IMG/VR virus record: IMGVR_UViG_3300042308_001282
Location: 1-52,813 of that record
Strand: one strand, 5' to 3'
From: a virus
DNA: 52,813 nt
Part shown: in pieces, positions 1 to 8,585 of the stretch
How the letters are laid out: every line of letters begins with the position of its first letter
How positions within the stretch are numbered: the stretch's first letter is position 1
The notes under the pieces: model-generated
Database searches by the model: none
Told to the model about the DNA's origin: nothing
The model's input: only the letters and a program-made list of their open reading frames with translations
Program-made: the position numbers and the translations under genes

Positions 1-69
1 AGAATGGTGCAAGAATATCAATCTATGTTTAGTAGTATTATTACTCCTAATAAACAACTTCAAATTTAA
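1..69 (+). CDS. C-terminal 22 residues of an upstream gene, possibly clamp-loader gp44
   Basis: An open frame runs from the window edge to a TAA at 67-69, whose last base is shared with the ATG of the next gene (TAATG). The peptide ends with ITPNKQLQI. It is too short to identify from sequence. In T4 the order is 45-44-62-regA, and gp62-regA follow just downstream, so gp44 (large clamp-loader subunit) is the contextual guess. Confidence 0.55.
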   Translation, partial: RMVQEYQSMFSSIITPNKQLQI

Positions 70-926
70 TGAAAAATTTTAAAACACCCCTTCGTTATCC
101 TGGAGGCAAGTCTCGTGCTTGCACCAAAATGGATCCTTACTTCCCAGACCTTCGTAACTATGATGAATTTCGTGAACCATTTATTGGTGGGGGAAGTGTT
201 GCAATTCATATTACCAAAAAATATCCTAATTTAAATATTTGGGTAAATGATTTGTATGAACCTCTTGTTAATTTTTGGCAACAACTTCAAATTTTTGGAA
301 CGGATCTAAAAGATAAACTTTTAGAACTTAAATCGCTACACAATAATCCAGATGATGCAAAACAATTATTTTTAGTGAGTAAAAAAAATATTAATGATAC
401 GAATCTATCAAATATAGAACGTGCAGTTAGTTTTTATATTATTAATAAGTGTTCTTTTTCTGGTCTTACGGAATCTTCATCCTTTTCAAAACAGGCATCT
501 GAGTCTAACTTCTCTATAAGGGGAATTGAAAAATTACCAGAATATTCCAAATTAATTGAGAGGTGGCGTATAACTAATTACTCCTATGATTATCTAATGG
601 ATGGAAACAAGGGTGCTTTTGTGTATCTCGATCCTCCTTATGACATTAAGGATAATCTCTATGGGAACAAAGGATCAATGCATAAAGGATTTGATCACGA
701 TAAGTTTGCTACTGATTGCGATTCTTGTAATATGGATCAACTAATCAGTTACAATTCAGACCAATTGGTAAAGGATCGTTTTAAGAACTGGAATACTGGG
801 GAATTTGACCTTACTTATACAATGAGGTCAGTTGGTGAATATATGCGAGAGCAAAAACAACGAAAGGAATTGCTATTATTTAATTATGGAATTGAAGGAC
901 TGGTTGAATTCAATCAATCAAACTAA
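69..926 (+). CDS. dam: D12-class DNA adenine-N6 methyltransferase
   Basis: This 285-residue protein would transfer a methyl group from SAM to adenine N6 in DNA. Visible motifs are the N-terminal LRYPGGK (res. 8-14), the SAM-binding REPFIGGGSV (about 36-45), the catalytic LDPPYD (about 191-196) and a C-terminal LLLFNY strand. These are in D12/Dam order and the length fits the family. The target sequence cannot be read from the protein; GATC is typical. It starts on the TAATG overlap with the upstream gene and overlaps gp62 by 41 bp. Its position just ahead of gp62-regA suggests insertion into the clamp-loader operon. Likely roles are protection against host restriction or marking of phage DNA. 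Confidence 0.9.
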   Translation: MKNFKTPLRYPGGKSRACTKMDPYFPDLRNYDEFREPFIGGGSVAIHITKKYPNLNIWVNDLYEPLVNFWQQLQIFGTDLKDKLLELKSLHNNPDDAKQLFLVSKKNINDTNLSNIERAVSFYIINKCSFSGLTESSSFSKQASESNFSIRGIEKLPEYSKLIERWRITNYSYDYLMDGNKGAFVYLDPPYDIKDNLYGNKGSMHKGFDHDKFATDCDSCNMDQLISYNSDQLVKDRFKNWNTGEFDLTYTMRSVGEYMREQKQRKELLLFNYGIEGLVEFNQSN

Positions 927-1266
927 AACTAATTTAATGGATGAAAATCCAGAATCAGTAAAAGAATATACACCATATATCATCAATAAGTGTCTTTCTG
1001 CTCATATTGATTGTATTTTATTTGCCAATGAAATGAATAAGTATCATCATCTTGATAAAGATATGCAATATTCATTTTATATAAATACTCTGAGGAAGCG
1101 AAAGAGATTTTCTCCTTGGCTCCGAAAGGATAAAGTCAAAGATTTAGAATGTGTTAAACGTTACTATGGTTATAGTAATGAGAAGGCATCTCAGGCTTTG
1201 AAAATTTTATCAAAATCACAACTCGATTTTATTAAACAACGACTTGATATTGGCGGAACAAAATGA
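886..1266 (+). CDS. 62: Clamp-loader small subunit gp62
   Basis: 126 residues from ATG 886, where MELKDWLNSINQ begins; a longer in-frame start at 832 would run deeper into dam. In T4, gp62 assembles with four gp44 subunits to load the gp45 sliding clamp. The tract LRKRKRFSPWLRK followed by a KRYYGYS segment resembles the RGKRYGKWAK...LLAKRY core of T4 gp62, and the next gene is regA as in T4. The protein is shorter than T4 gp62 (187 aa), as is usual in cyanophages. Its TGA overlaps the regA ATG (ATGA), indicating translational coupling. Confidence 0.82.
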   Translation: MELKDWLNSINQTKTNLMDENPESVKEYTPYIINKCLSAHIDCILFANEMNKYHHLDKDMQYSFYINTLRKRKRFSPWLRKDKVKDLECVKRYYGYSNEKASQALKILSKSQLDFIKQRLDIGGTK

Positions 1267-1703
1267 CTACTCAAACTATCGAACCCCAAGTAAATTGGAC
1301 ACCTGATATGATGGTGGAAGTTATTCTTAATGAACCTGATGATTTTCTGAAAGTTCGTGAGACTTTAACCCGTATCGGAGTGGCATCTAGGAAGGAGAAA
1401 AAACTCTACCAGAGCTGCCACATTCTTCACAAACAAGGTAGATATTATATTACACACTTTAAAGAGTTGTTTGCACTTGATGGCAAACATGCAAATCTTA
1501 CCGTAAATGATGTTCAGCGTCGTAATCGTATTGCTCGATTACTTTCTGATTGGGGATTAATTACTATAGTAAATACTGATTCAATCCTCGACATTGCACC
1601 TCTTAATCAAATTAAAGTTCTTTCTTATAAAGATAAAGGTGATTGGATTTTGGAGCAGAAGTATAATATCGGATCTAAAAAAGGTAAACCTCAAGATGAG
1701 TGA
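1263..1703 (+). CDS. regA: RegA translational repressor
   Basis: 146 residues. RegA binds near ribosome binding sites of early phage mRNAs and shuts off their translation. Residues about 24-70 (DDFLKVRETLTRIGVASRKE, then LYQSCHILHKQGRYYITHFKE) match T4 RegA nearly position for position, and RRNRIARLLSDWGLI matches the later conserved block. An N-terminal extension of about 20 residues is present relative to T4 (122 aa). It is coupled to gp62 by an ATGA overlap and followed by an intrinsic terminator. Confidence 0.95.
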   Translation: MTTQTIEPQVNWTPDMMVEVILNEPDDFLKVRETLTRIGVASRKEKKLYQSCHILHKQGRYYITHFKELFALDGKHANLTVNDVQRRNRIARLLSDWGLITIVNTDSILDIAPLNQIKVLSYKDKGDWILEQKYNIGSKKGKPQDE

Positions 1704-1733
1704 TATTTAAATATAGGTTCGGAATACCATAAG

Positions 1734-1767
1734 AAGAGGTTCGGGTTTTTCCGCACCTCTTTTTTTA
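1734..1767 (+). terminator. Intrinsic terminator after regA
   Basis: The stem AAGAGGT (1734-1740) / ACCTCTT (1755-1761) is followed by a run of T. It ends the dam-62-regA unit. Just downstream, TATAAT at 1776-1781 could be the -10 element of a promoter for hsp20, though no clear -35 is visible. Confidence 0.8.
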
Positions 1768-1841
1768 ATATCTTGTATAATTAATATTGGATGCCTTCGG
1801 GGTCCACAAAACACAAACTCGCTTTAAAAGGAGCTACTATA

Positions 1842-2282
1842 ATGACCAACCTTGCAACATCTAGGTTTACACATGCGGATCTTCCTGCCTTGATGGATAG
1901 GATTACTCGCAACAGTATTGGTATGGATGAATATTTTGACCGTCTATTTCATTTACATGAAACAACTTCTAACTATCCTCCATACAATTTAGTTCAAGTC
2001 AGTAATGTGGAATCAAGATTAGAACTTGCACTTGCAGGATTTAAAAAGAAAGAGGTTTATGTCTATACACAAGATGGGAAACTATTCGTTGAAGGACAAA
2101 AAGAGGATAAGGAATCTGACACCAACTACGTCCATAAGGGACTGGCTCAACGATCTTTCAAAAGAGCGTGGACAATGGCAGATGATACAGAAGTCGCAGA
2201 AGTATCATTTGAAGATGGACTCCTCTCTATCAACTTAAGAAAGATTGTCCCAGATCATCATAAACGTAAAGATTATCTCTAA
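1842..2282 (+). CDS. hsp20: Hsp20 / small heat-shock protein
   Basis: 146 residues from ATG 1842, chosen because AAAGGAG lies about 8 nt upstream; an in-frame ATG at 1791 lacks this. Small heat-shock proteins hold unfolding proteins without ATP. The alpha-crystallin domain spans roughly residues 50-140: YNLVQVSNVESRLELALAGF (start strand), GKLFVEGQKE, and the terminal EVSFEDGLLSINL strand. Hsp20 genes next to replication genes are a standard core feature of T4-like cyanophages. Confidence 0.92.
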   Translation: MTNLATSRFTHADLPALMDRITRNSIGMDEYFDRLFHLHETTSNYPPYNLVQVSNVESRLELALAGFKKKEVYVYTQDGKLFVEGQKEDKESDTNYVHKGLAQRSFKRAWTMADDTEVAEVSFEDGLLSINLRKIVPDHHKRKDYL

Positions 2283-2304
2283 ATAATTTTAAATTATTTA
2301 GAGA
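2276..2304 (+). promoter_or_regulatory. Perfect 14-bp hairpin with embedded late-promoter-like CTAAATA
   Basis: TCTCTAAATAATTT (2276-2289) and AAATTATTTAGAGA (2291-2304) are perfect inverted repeats around a single T. CTAAATA at 2279-2285 resembles the T4/cyanophage late -10 motif. The 3' arm, with its GAGAG, reaches to one base before ATG 2306. Readthrough mRNA would therefore sequester the ribosome site, whereas a late transcript starting inside would not. Regulation is inferred from T4 precedents. Confidence 0.6.
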
Positions 2305-2305
2305 G

Positions 2306-2488
2306 ATGAAAACCTTCCAGCAGTTTATTGCAGAAATTAAAACCATAAGTTTTAAAATGGCAAAACCACACAAGGTATATAATAAAAATAGGGTAACAAA
2401 TATTGGTGCTGGAAGGGCAGTTCCGAAAAGATCATCCTCTAGTTCTGGTGGAGATGGTGGTGATGGAAGTGGTGGAGATGGTGAATAA
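2306..2488 (+). CDS. Small protein with T4-type capsid-targeting N-terminus
   Basis: 60 residues. The first ten, MKTFQQFIAE, closely match the T4 capsid-targeting sequence MKTYQEFIAE of internal proteins IPI-IPIII, which is removed by the gp21 prohead protease. The remainder is basic (KMAKPHKVYNKNR) and ends in a low-complexity Ser/Gly/Asp tail (SSSSSGGDGGDGSGGDGE). No enzyme domain is visible. A role as a DNA-associated internal head protein injected with the genome is inferred. The residue after the cleavage glutamate is Ile rather than Ala. Confidence 0.7.
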   Translation: MKTFQQFIAEIKTISFKMAKPHKVYNKNRVTNIGAGRAVPKRSSSSSGGDGGDGSGGDGE

Positions 2489-2525
2489 ATAGAATTGGCT
2501 ACCCCAAATATCGTCGGTGCTATCA

Positions 2526-2566
2526 AAGGGAGTTCTGGCAAAATCCAGATTGACTCCCTTTTTTAT
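2526..2566 (+). terminator. Intrinsic terminator
   Basis: AAGGGAGT (2526-2533) pairs with ACTCCCTT (2553-2560), with an inner TCTGG/CCAGA helix, followed by T residues. It closes the small internal-protein gene. Confidence 0.8.
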
Positions 2567-2608
2567 TTGTGATACAATTTTAGTAAAAAGTATTATTTAA
2601 AAATAATT

Positions 2609-2962
2609 ATGTCTATTAAATTGGTAGTAGTAAAAACAGGTGAGCAAATTATTGCAAAAATTGAAGAAATGATTCTTGATGATAGAGTTGTTGGATATTT
2701 TTTAATAAAACCGTGTGTAGTAAAAATAGAAGACCTGAATCTTAATAAGGATACTGGAGGTGCATCTTTTGATATTAAATTGACACCTTGGATACCTTTA
2801 GGTAAAGGAATTAGATTTCCAGTTCCTACTGACTGGGTTGTTACAATTTCTGAACCAGTAGATGAATTAAAATTAATGTATCAGACTGATATTTTAAGAA
2901 CTACTGAAGAAATTGAAGAGCAAAATATCGTTTTAAAAGATAATTGTGAGGAATGTCAATAA
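2609..2962 (+). CDS. Conserved cyanophage protein, Sm-like fold suspected
   Basis: 117 residues. It opens MSIKLVVVKTGEQIIAKIEE, a pattern of short beta strands around a TGE turn that recalls phage Sm-like/LSm small proteins. It continues with a KPCVVKI strand and LTPWIPLG, and an acidic C-terminus. The next gene has the same layout (KLL...ILITKIEES...INPF...E..IHSDKILTI), so the two appear to be tandem divergent paralogues. They are TAATG-coupled to each other and to DNA polymerase. Function is unknown; RNA or protein binding would be a guess. Confidence 0.7.
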   Translation: MSIKLVVVKTGEQIIAKIEEMILDDRVVGYFLIKPCVVKIEDLNLNKDTGGASFDIKLTPWIPLGKGIRFPVPTDWVVTISEPVDELKLMYQTDILRTTEEIEEQNIVLKDNCEECQ

Positions 2963-3228
2963 TGATTAAATTATTAGTATTTTTAGATAAAACCATCTTA
3001 ATTACAAAAATAGAAGAATCACCATCTGAACTTGGAGAACCAGATTGCAAATTAATTAATCCATTTGAAGTTAAAAAACCTCAAGTTGATGGAATGGCAC
3101 CAACTTTGGAATCTTGGTTGAGTGGATACACTAAACAGAATGAATTTATGATTCACTCTGATAAAATCTTGACTATTGCCGAACCTACTGCTAGACTGAT
3201 TGAACTATATGAAGAATTGACGAAGTAA
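2962..3228 (+). CDS. Conserved cyanophage protein, paralogue of the preceding gene
   Basis: 88 residues from ATG 2962, which overlaps the upstream TAA (TAATG); an in-frame ATG at 2953 sits only two bases from the GTGAGG ribosome site and is less likely. It begins MIKLLVFLDKTILITKIEE and follows the strand pattern of its neighbour. Its TAA overlaps the ATG of gp43, so it would be co-translated with the polymerase. No function can be assigned. Confidence 0.72.
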   Translation: MIKLLVFLDKTILITKIEESPSELGEPDCKLINPFEVKKPQVDGMAPTLESWLSGYTKQNEFMIHSDKILTIAEPTARLIELYEELTK

Positions 3229-5723
3229 TGAGGTTTTATACCAACGTTCAGATGGTCGGAGATCAATTTCTTGTTCGTGGTTATGAAAATGGAAATCATT
3301 TCATGACTCGTGAGAAATTTGCTCCGACTCTTTTTGTGCCTTCAAATAAAAAAACTAATTATAAAACTTTAAATGGTGAATATGTAGAAAAAATTCATCC
3401 AGGTTTTGTTCGTGATTGTAGGGAGTTTATAAAAAAATATGATGGTGTAGAAGGATTTAAAATTTACGGGAATGAGAGATATATCTATCAGTATATTTCC
3501 GAAAATTATTCTGAGGATGAAATCAAATTTGATATTAGTAAAATTAAATTAATGACCTTGGATATTGAGGTTGCATCAGAAAATGGGTTCCCCGATGTAG
3601 AAAATGCTGCAGAAGAAGTTCTTCTCATTACTCTACAAGATTATACAACCAAGGAAATTATTACTTGGGGTATGGGACCATTCAAGCATAATCGTAATAA
3701 AGTTACTTATCGACAATTTAACAACGAGTATGACCTTTTGAATGATTTTATTCATTGGTGGATGGATAATACTCCAGAAGTTGTGACTGGGTGGAATAGT
3801 AAACTTTACGATATTCCATATCTTGTTCGTCGCCTAGACCGTGTGCTTGGTGAAAAACTTATGAAGAGAATGTCTCCTTGGGGTTTGGTAACTGAGGATG
3901 AAGTTTATATTTCTGGTCGTAAAAATATTTCTTATGATATTGGGGGTATCTCGCAGTTAGACTATCTTGACCTTTATAAAAAATTCACCTACAAGGCACA
4001 GGAATCATACCGACTTGATTATATTGCCGAAGTTGAACTTGGTCAGAAAAAACTAGATCACTCTGAGTTTGATACGTTCAAGGACTTTTATACTAAAGGT
4101 TGGCAGAAGTTTGTAGAATACAACATCATTGACGTAGAACTTGTTGACCGTTTGGAAGACAAGATGAAATTGATTGAACTTGCACTTACTATGGCATATG
4201 ACGCCAAAGTAAACTATGAGGATGTATTTTCTCAGGTTAGGATGTGGGACACTATCATTTACAATTATCTCAAAAAGAGAAACATTGTAATTCCTCCAAA
4301 TGAAAGATCTGATAAAGATTCCAAATATGCTGGTGCTGATGTAAAAGAACCAATTCCTGGTGCTTATGACTGGGTTGTGAGTTTTGACTTGAACTCTCTA
4401 TACCCTCACCTTATTATGCAATACAACATTTCTCCAGAGACTCTTTTAGATAATCGCCATCCTACAGTAAATGTAGATAAAATTCTTAATAAAGAACTAA
4501 CATTTGACTCTTATAAAGACTTTGCCGTATGTGCTAACGGTGCAATGTACCGTAAGGATGTTCGTGGATTCCTTCCAGAACTGATGGAAAAGATTTACAC
4601 TGAACGTGTGGTGTTTAAGAAAAAAATGCTTGCTGCGGAACAGGAATATGAAAAGAAAAAGACGAAAGAGTTGGAAAAAGAGATTGCAAGATGCAACAAC
4701 ATCCAAATGGCGAGGAAAATTCAACTTAACTCTGCTTATGGTGCTATCGGCAATCAGTACTTTCGTTATTTTAAACTAGCAAACGCTGAAGCCATTACTT
4801 TATCTGGACAGGTTTCTATTCAGTGGATTATGAATAAAATGAATGCCTATCTGAATAAAATTCTTAAGACGGGAGATGTTGATTATGTTATTGCTTCGGA
4901 TACTGATTCTCTTTATATTAATATGGGTCCTTTGGTTGACAGTGTATTCAAGGGAAGAGAGAAAACTACTCAAGGCATTGTTTCGTTCCTTGATAAGGTC
5001 TGTCAAGTGGAATTTGAGAAATATATTGAAAGTTCTTACCAAGAATTGGCTGAGTATGTGAATGCCTATGATCAGAAGATGTTTATGAAGCGTGAATGTG
5101 TTGCTGAACGTGGAATTTGGACTGCCAAAAAACGCTACATTCTGAATGTTTGGGATAGTGAAGGTGTTCGTTACGAAGAACCTAAACTTAAAATTAAAGG
5201 AATTGAAGCAATTAAATCATCTACTCCTGCTCCATGCAGAAAAATGTTTAAAGATGGATTTAAAATAATGATGAGTGGAACGGAAGATGATGTTATCGAG
5301 TATATCGATAAATGTAGACAATTGTTTAAGACTCTTCCCCCAGAACAAATTGCATTCCCAAGAAGTGCATCTGATGTTCGCAAATATAAATCGTCATCGG
5401 ACATTTATATAAAAGGTACACCTGTTCATATTCGTGGAGCACTATTGTTTAATCATTATATCAAAGAAAAAAAATTAACTAATAAATATTCTCTTATTGG
5501 TAATGGTGAAAAAGTGAAGTTTATTTATTTAAAAAAACCAAATATCATTAGGGAAAATATTATATCTTTTATACAAGAATTCCCAAAAGAATTGGGTATT
5601 GACAAGTACATTGATTATGACTTACAATTTGAGAAGGCATTCTTAGAACCATTTAGATCTATTTTAGATGCTATCGGATGGAAAGTTGAAAAAATAAATA
5701 CCTTAGAATCTTTTTTCTCATGA
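3228..5723 (+). CDS. 43: Family B DNA polymerase gp43
   Basis: 831 residues, a little shorter than T4 gp43 (898). It is the replicative polymerase with 3'-5' proofreading. The exonuclease domain shows Exo I TLDIEVAS (D112, E114), Exo II around TGWNSKLYDIPYLVRR and Exo III YNIIDVELVDRL. The polymerase domain shows motif A FDLNSLYPHLIMQYN (about 386-400), motif B QLNSAYGAIGNQYF (about 500-515) and motif C ASDTDSLYI (Asp about 558 and 560). All catalytic carboxylates are present and there is no intein or insertion. It is TAATG-coupled upstream and ATGA-coupled downstream. Confidence 0.97.
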   Translation: MRFYTNVQMVGDQFLVRGYENGNHFMTREKFAPTLFVPSNKKTNYKTLNGEYVEKIHPGFVRDCREFIKKYDGVEGFKIYGNERYIYQYISENYSEDEIKFDISKIKLMTLDIEVASENGFPDVENAAEEVLLITLQDYTTKEIITWGMGPFKHNRNKVTYRQFNNEYDLLNDFIHWWMDNTPEVVTGWNSKLYDIPYLVRRLDRVLGEKLMKRMSPWGLVTEDEVYISGRKNISYDIGGISQLDYLDLYKKFTYKAQESYRLDYIAEVELGQKKLDHSEFDTFKDFYTKGWQKFVEYNIIDVELVDRLEDKMKLIELALTMAYDAKVNYEDVFSQVRMWDTIIYNYLKKRNIVIPPNERSDKDSKYAGADVKEPIPGAYDWVVSFDLNSLYPHLIMQYNISPETLLDNRHPTVNVDKILNKELTFDSYKDFAVCANGAMYRKDVRGFLPELMEKIYTERVVFKKKMLAAEQEYEKKKTKELEKEIARCNNIQMARKIQLNSAYGAIGNQYFRYFKLANAEAITLSGQVSIQWIMNKMNAYLNKILKTGDVDYVIASDTDSLYINMGPLVDSVFKGREKTTQGIVSFLDKVCQVEFEKYIESSYQELAEYVNAYDQKMFMKRECVAERGIWTAKKRYILNVWDSEGVRYEEPKLKIKGIEAIKSSTPAPCRKMFKDGFKIMMSGTEDDVIEYIDKCRQLFKTLPPEQIAFPRSASDVRKYKSSSDIYIKGTPVHIRGALLFNHYIKEKKLTNKYSLIGNGEKVKFIYLKKPNIIRENIISFIQEFPKELGIDKYIDYDLQFEKAFLEPFRSILDAIGWKVEKINTLESFFS

Positions 5724-5923
5724 CAAATAAAAATCTTAATAATGAAGATATTGAAACTAAAAAAGACAAATGGAATAGGGGTTTAGATTTATTTTTAGAA
5801 TCTGTATATAAACCAGATAACGAACTTAGGCAATGTGCTCATAATCAAAAATGTTTTCATGAATTAATGGATGTTCGTGAAAATGTTGTAGAATATTTAC
5901 AAACTTTGCGTTGGAATGATTGA
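5720..5923 (+). CDS. Conserved hypothetical protein
   Basis: 67 residues, acidic and basic mixed, with no membrane segment. The middle FLESVYKPDNELRQCAHNQKCFHEL contains two cysteines and histidines, but these do not form a clear metal motif. It overlaps the gp43 stop (ATGA) and the next small gene (TGATG), placing it inside the replication operon. Function unknown. Confidence 0.7.
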   Translation: MTNKNLNNEDIETKKDKWNRGLDLFLESVYKPDNELRQCAHNQKCFHELMDVRENVVEYLQTLRWND

Positions 5924-6087
5924 TGGAACTTCCTATTAATGATAAAGAACTGAATACTATTGTTAAGGCATTGGGATTTGGTGGAGATGCCTCTTTATAC
6001 CATAAATTAAAATTAGTAAAAGAACTTAGAGAGCAAGGTTTGCCTTATAAACAAATACTTCGTAAAGAATACGGGATTGTAGCGTGA
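5923..6087 (+). CDS. Small conserved protein (54 aa)
   Basis: Open frame from ATG 5923, sharing bases with the preceding TGA, to the TGA at 6085-6087. The peptide starts MELPINDKELNTIVKALGFG and ends in KQILRKEYGIVA. The helical, charged composition (KLKLVKELREQG) suggests a small helical or DNA-binding protein, but no family is recognised. The end-to-end coupling on both sides supports a real gene. Confidence 0.65.
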   Translation: MELPINDKELNTIVKALGFGGDASLYHKLKLVKELREQGLPYKQILRKEYGIVA

Positions 6088-6215
6088 TGATTAAACTGAA
6101 TTATTACATCAAAGAGTTTCCAAATACAACACTCTTTAAGTTTTTTAGAACTGAAGAGGCAGTAGAGATGTTTAAATCTCAAAATCAAGATTATGTTTTT
6201 ATTGGAGATAAGTGA
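6087..6215 (+). CDS. Small conserved protein (42 aa)
   Basis: ATG 6087 overlaps the previous TGA (TGATGA) and its own TGA at 6213-6215 overlaps the uvsX ATG. The peptide begins MIKLNYYIKEFPNTTLFKFF and ends YVFIGDK. The strand-helix-strand composition is typical of tiny T4-like ORFs. No function is recognised; coupling suggests it is translated with uvsX. Confidence 0.6.
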   Translation: MIKLNYYIKEFPNTTLFKFFRTEEAVEMFKSQNQDYVFIGDK

Positions 6216-7222
6216 TGGATTTTTTAAAGGATATTGTAAAAGAGATTGGTGACGACTTTACAAAGTTGGCATCTGATATAGACGAGACCGAAACTTATGT
6301 TGATACGGGTTCATACATTTTTAATGCACTGGTCTCAGGTAGTGTATTTGGCGGTGTATCTGGCAATAAGATTACTGCTATTGCTGGAGAGTCTTCTACT
6401 GGAAAGACTTTTTTCTCTCTCGCCGTGGTTAAGAATTTTCTTGATTCTAATCCCGATGGTTACTGTCTCTACTTTGACACTGAAGCTGCTATCACTAAAT
6501 CACTTGTAGAGTCTCGTGGTATTGATACTACACGTCTTGTAGTTGTAAATGTTGTTACCATTGAAGAGTTTCGTGGTAAAGCACTTAAGGCGGTTGATAT
6601 GTACCTTAAGAAACCTTTAGAAGAACGCAAACCGTGCATGTTTGTGCTAGACTCTTTAGGTATGCTTTCAACAGAGAAAGAAATCACTGATGCACTGAAC
6701 GATAAACAAGTTCGTGATATGACCAAATCTCAATTGGTCAAAGGTGCATTCCGAATGCTCACACTCAAACTAGGTCAAGCAAATGTCCCGCTCATTGTCA
6801 CAAATCATACATACGATGTCATCGGAGCTTACGTACCAACTAAAGAAATGGGAGGAGGTTCTGGACTCAAATACGCAGCAAGTACGATCATTTATCTCAG
6901 CAAAAAGAAAGAAAAGGATGGAACGGAAGTGGTCGGCAATATTATCAAGGCTAAGACTGCTAAATCGCGTTTGAGTAAGGAGAACAAAGATGTTGAAGTC
7001 CGTTTGTATTATGATGAGCGCGGTCTTGATCGTTACTATGGTCTTCTGGAACTTGGTGAGATTGGTGGACTCTGGAAGAATGTAGCAGGTCGCTATGAGA
7101 TGGATGGTAAAAAGATTTATGCTAAGCAGATTCTAAAAGAACCTGAGGTATATTTCACACCTGAAGTAATGGAACAACTTGATCAAATTGCACGAAAGGA
7201 ATTTAGTTATGGAGAAAGTTGA
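6215..7222 (+). CDS. uvsX: UvsX RecA-like recombinase
   Basis: 335 residues from ATG 6215 in a TGATG overlap; the GTG at 6212 is not needed. UvsX coats ssDNA and performs strand exchange in recombination-dependent replication. The Walker A loop is GESSTGKT (about 56-63) and the Walker B strand is CMFVLDSLG (about 144-152). NVPLIVTNHTY is the sensor-like strand and EMGGGSGLKYAAS resembles the L2 region. Length is a little short of T4 (393). It overlaps gp41 by 14 bp. Confidence 0.95.
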   Translation: MDFLKDIVKEIGDDFTKLASDIDETETYVDTGSYIFNALVSGSVFGGVSGNKITAIAGESSTGKTFFSLAVVKNFLDSNPDGYCLYFDTEAAITKSLVESRGIDTTRLVVVNVVTIEEFRGKALKAVDMYLKKPLEERKPCMFVLDSLGMLSTEKEITDALNDKQVRDMTKSQLVKGAFRMLTLKLGQANVPLIVTNHTYDVIGAYVPTKEMGGGSGLKYAASTIIYLSKKKEKDGTEVVGNIIKAKTAKSRLSKENKDVEVRLYYDERGLDRYYGLLELGEIGGLWKNVAGRYEMDGKKIYAKQILKEPEVYFTPEVMEQLDQIARKEFSYGES

Positions 7223-8585
7223 GTTTCTAATTCTTAGAAACCTTTTATACAAGGAAGAATATATTCGAAAGGTAATACCATTTCTAAAATCTGAATATTT
7301 TGAAGATCCTAATCAAAAGATCATATTTGAAGAAATACTTTCTTTTGTTCAAGAGTACAATCGACCAGCAACTAAAGAAGTTCTTTGTATTGAAGTAGAG
7401 AAACGTCAAGATATTAATGACGAATCTTTCAAGCAAATTGTTCATTTGATTTCTTCTTTGAACGATGTTCCTTCTGAGTTTAATTGGTTGATTGATACGA
7501 CAGAAAAGTGGTGTCGCGATCGTGCCATTTACTTGGCACTTATGGAGTCTATTCATATTGCTGATGGAAATGGCGAAAAGAAGAATCGTGACAGCATTCC
7601 TTCTATTCTTTCTGATGCTCTTGCTGTAAGTTTTGATAACCACGTAGGTCATGATTACCTGCAAGACTATGAACAACGATACGAGTCTTATCATAAAAAG
7701 GAGGATAAAATTGAATTTGATCTTGAGTACTTTAACAAAATCACGAAAGGTGGTCTCCCTAACAAAACTCTTAACATCGCTCTTGCTGGTACGGGCGTCG
7801 GGAAATCTCTATTCATGTGCCATGTGGCTAGCTCCGTCTTGCTCCAAGGACGGAACGTTTTGTACATTACGTTGGAAATGGCAGAAGAACGTATTGCTGA
7901 AAGAATTGACGCAAACCTTCTGAATGTTCCTATTCAAGATATCGTAGATCTTCCAAAGCAGATGTTTGAAAGTAAGGTTAATAATCTTACCAAGAAGACT
8001 CAAGGTACTTTGATTATTAAAGAATATCCAACTGCTTCAGCACATGCAGGTCACTTTAAGTCACTTCTCAATGAACTTGCTCTTAAAAAGTCGTTTAGTC
8101 CTGATATTATTTTCATTGATTATCTTAATATCTGTTCTTCTTCTAGGTATCGTGGAAATGCAAACATTAATTCCTATACATTTGTAAAAGCAATTGCAGA
8201 AGAACTTCGTGGACTTGCTGTAGAATTTAATGTTCCTATTGTAAGTGCCACTCAGACAACTCGTTCTGGTTATGGTTCTTCTGATGTTGAGTTGACTGAT
8301 ACTTCAGAATCCTTTGGTCTTCCTGCTACTGCTGACTTAATGTTTGCATTGATTTCTACAGAAGAACTTGAAGGTCTTGGGCAGATTCTTGTTAAACAAC
8401 TTAAAAATAGGTATAATGATCCTACCATTCATAAGCGTTTTGTGGTTGGTATTGACCGTGCTAAAATGCGTCTTTATGACTGCGAACAATCTGCTCAACA
8501 AGATATCCTTGACAACGGAAAAGATGAAGAGTATGATTATGAAGAAAAGAAACCTAAAAAAACATTTGAGGGATTTAAATTCTGA
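7209..8585 (+). CDS. 41: Replicative DNA helicase gp41 (DnaB family)
   Basis: 458 residues from ATG 7209 (MEKVEFLILRNLL); a longer start at 7179 lies deeper inside uvsX. This hexameric 5'-3' helicase works with primase gp61. The RecA fold carries Walker A AGTGVGKS and Walker B PDIIFIDYLNI, followed by the ATQTTR motif and a DTSESFGLPATADLMFAL segment as in DnaB-type helicases. It is coupled to mazG by TGATG. Confidence 0.95.
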   Translation: MEKVEFLILRNLLYKEEYIRKVIPFLKSEYFEDPNQKIIFEEILSFVQEYNRPATKEVLCIEVEKRQDINDESFKQIVHLISSLNDVPSEFNWLIDTTEKWCRDRAIYLALMESIHIADGNGEKKNRDSIPSILSDALAVSFDNHVGHDYLQDYEQRYESYHKKEDKIEFDLEYFNKITKGGLPNKTLNIALAGTGVGKSLFMCHVASSVLLQGRNVLYITLEMAEERIAERIDANLLNVPIQDIVDLPKQMFESKVNNLTKKTQGTLIIKEYPTASAHAGHFKSLLNELALKKSFSPDIIFIDYLNICSSSRYRGNANINSYTFVKAIAEELRGLAVEFNVPIVSATQTTRSGYGSSDVELTDTSESFGLPATADLMFALISTEELEGLGQILVKQLKNRYNDPTIHKRFVVGIDRAKMRLYDCEQSAQQDILDNGKDEEYDYEEKKPKKTFEGFKF

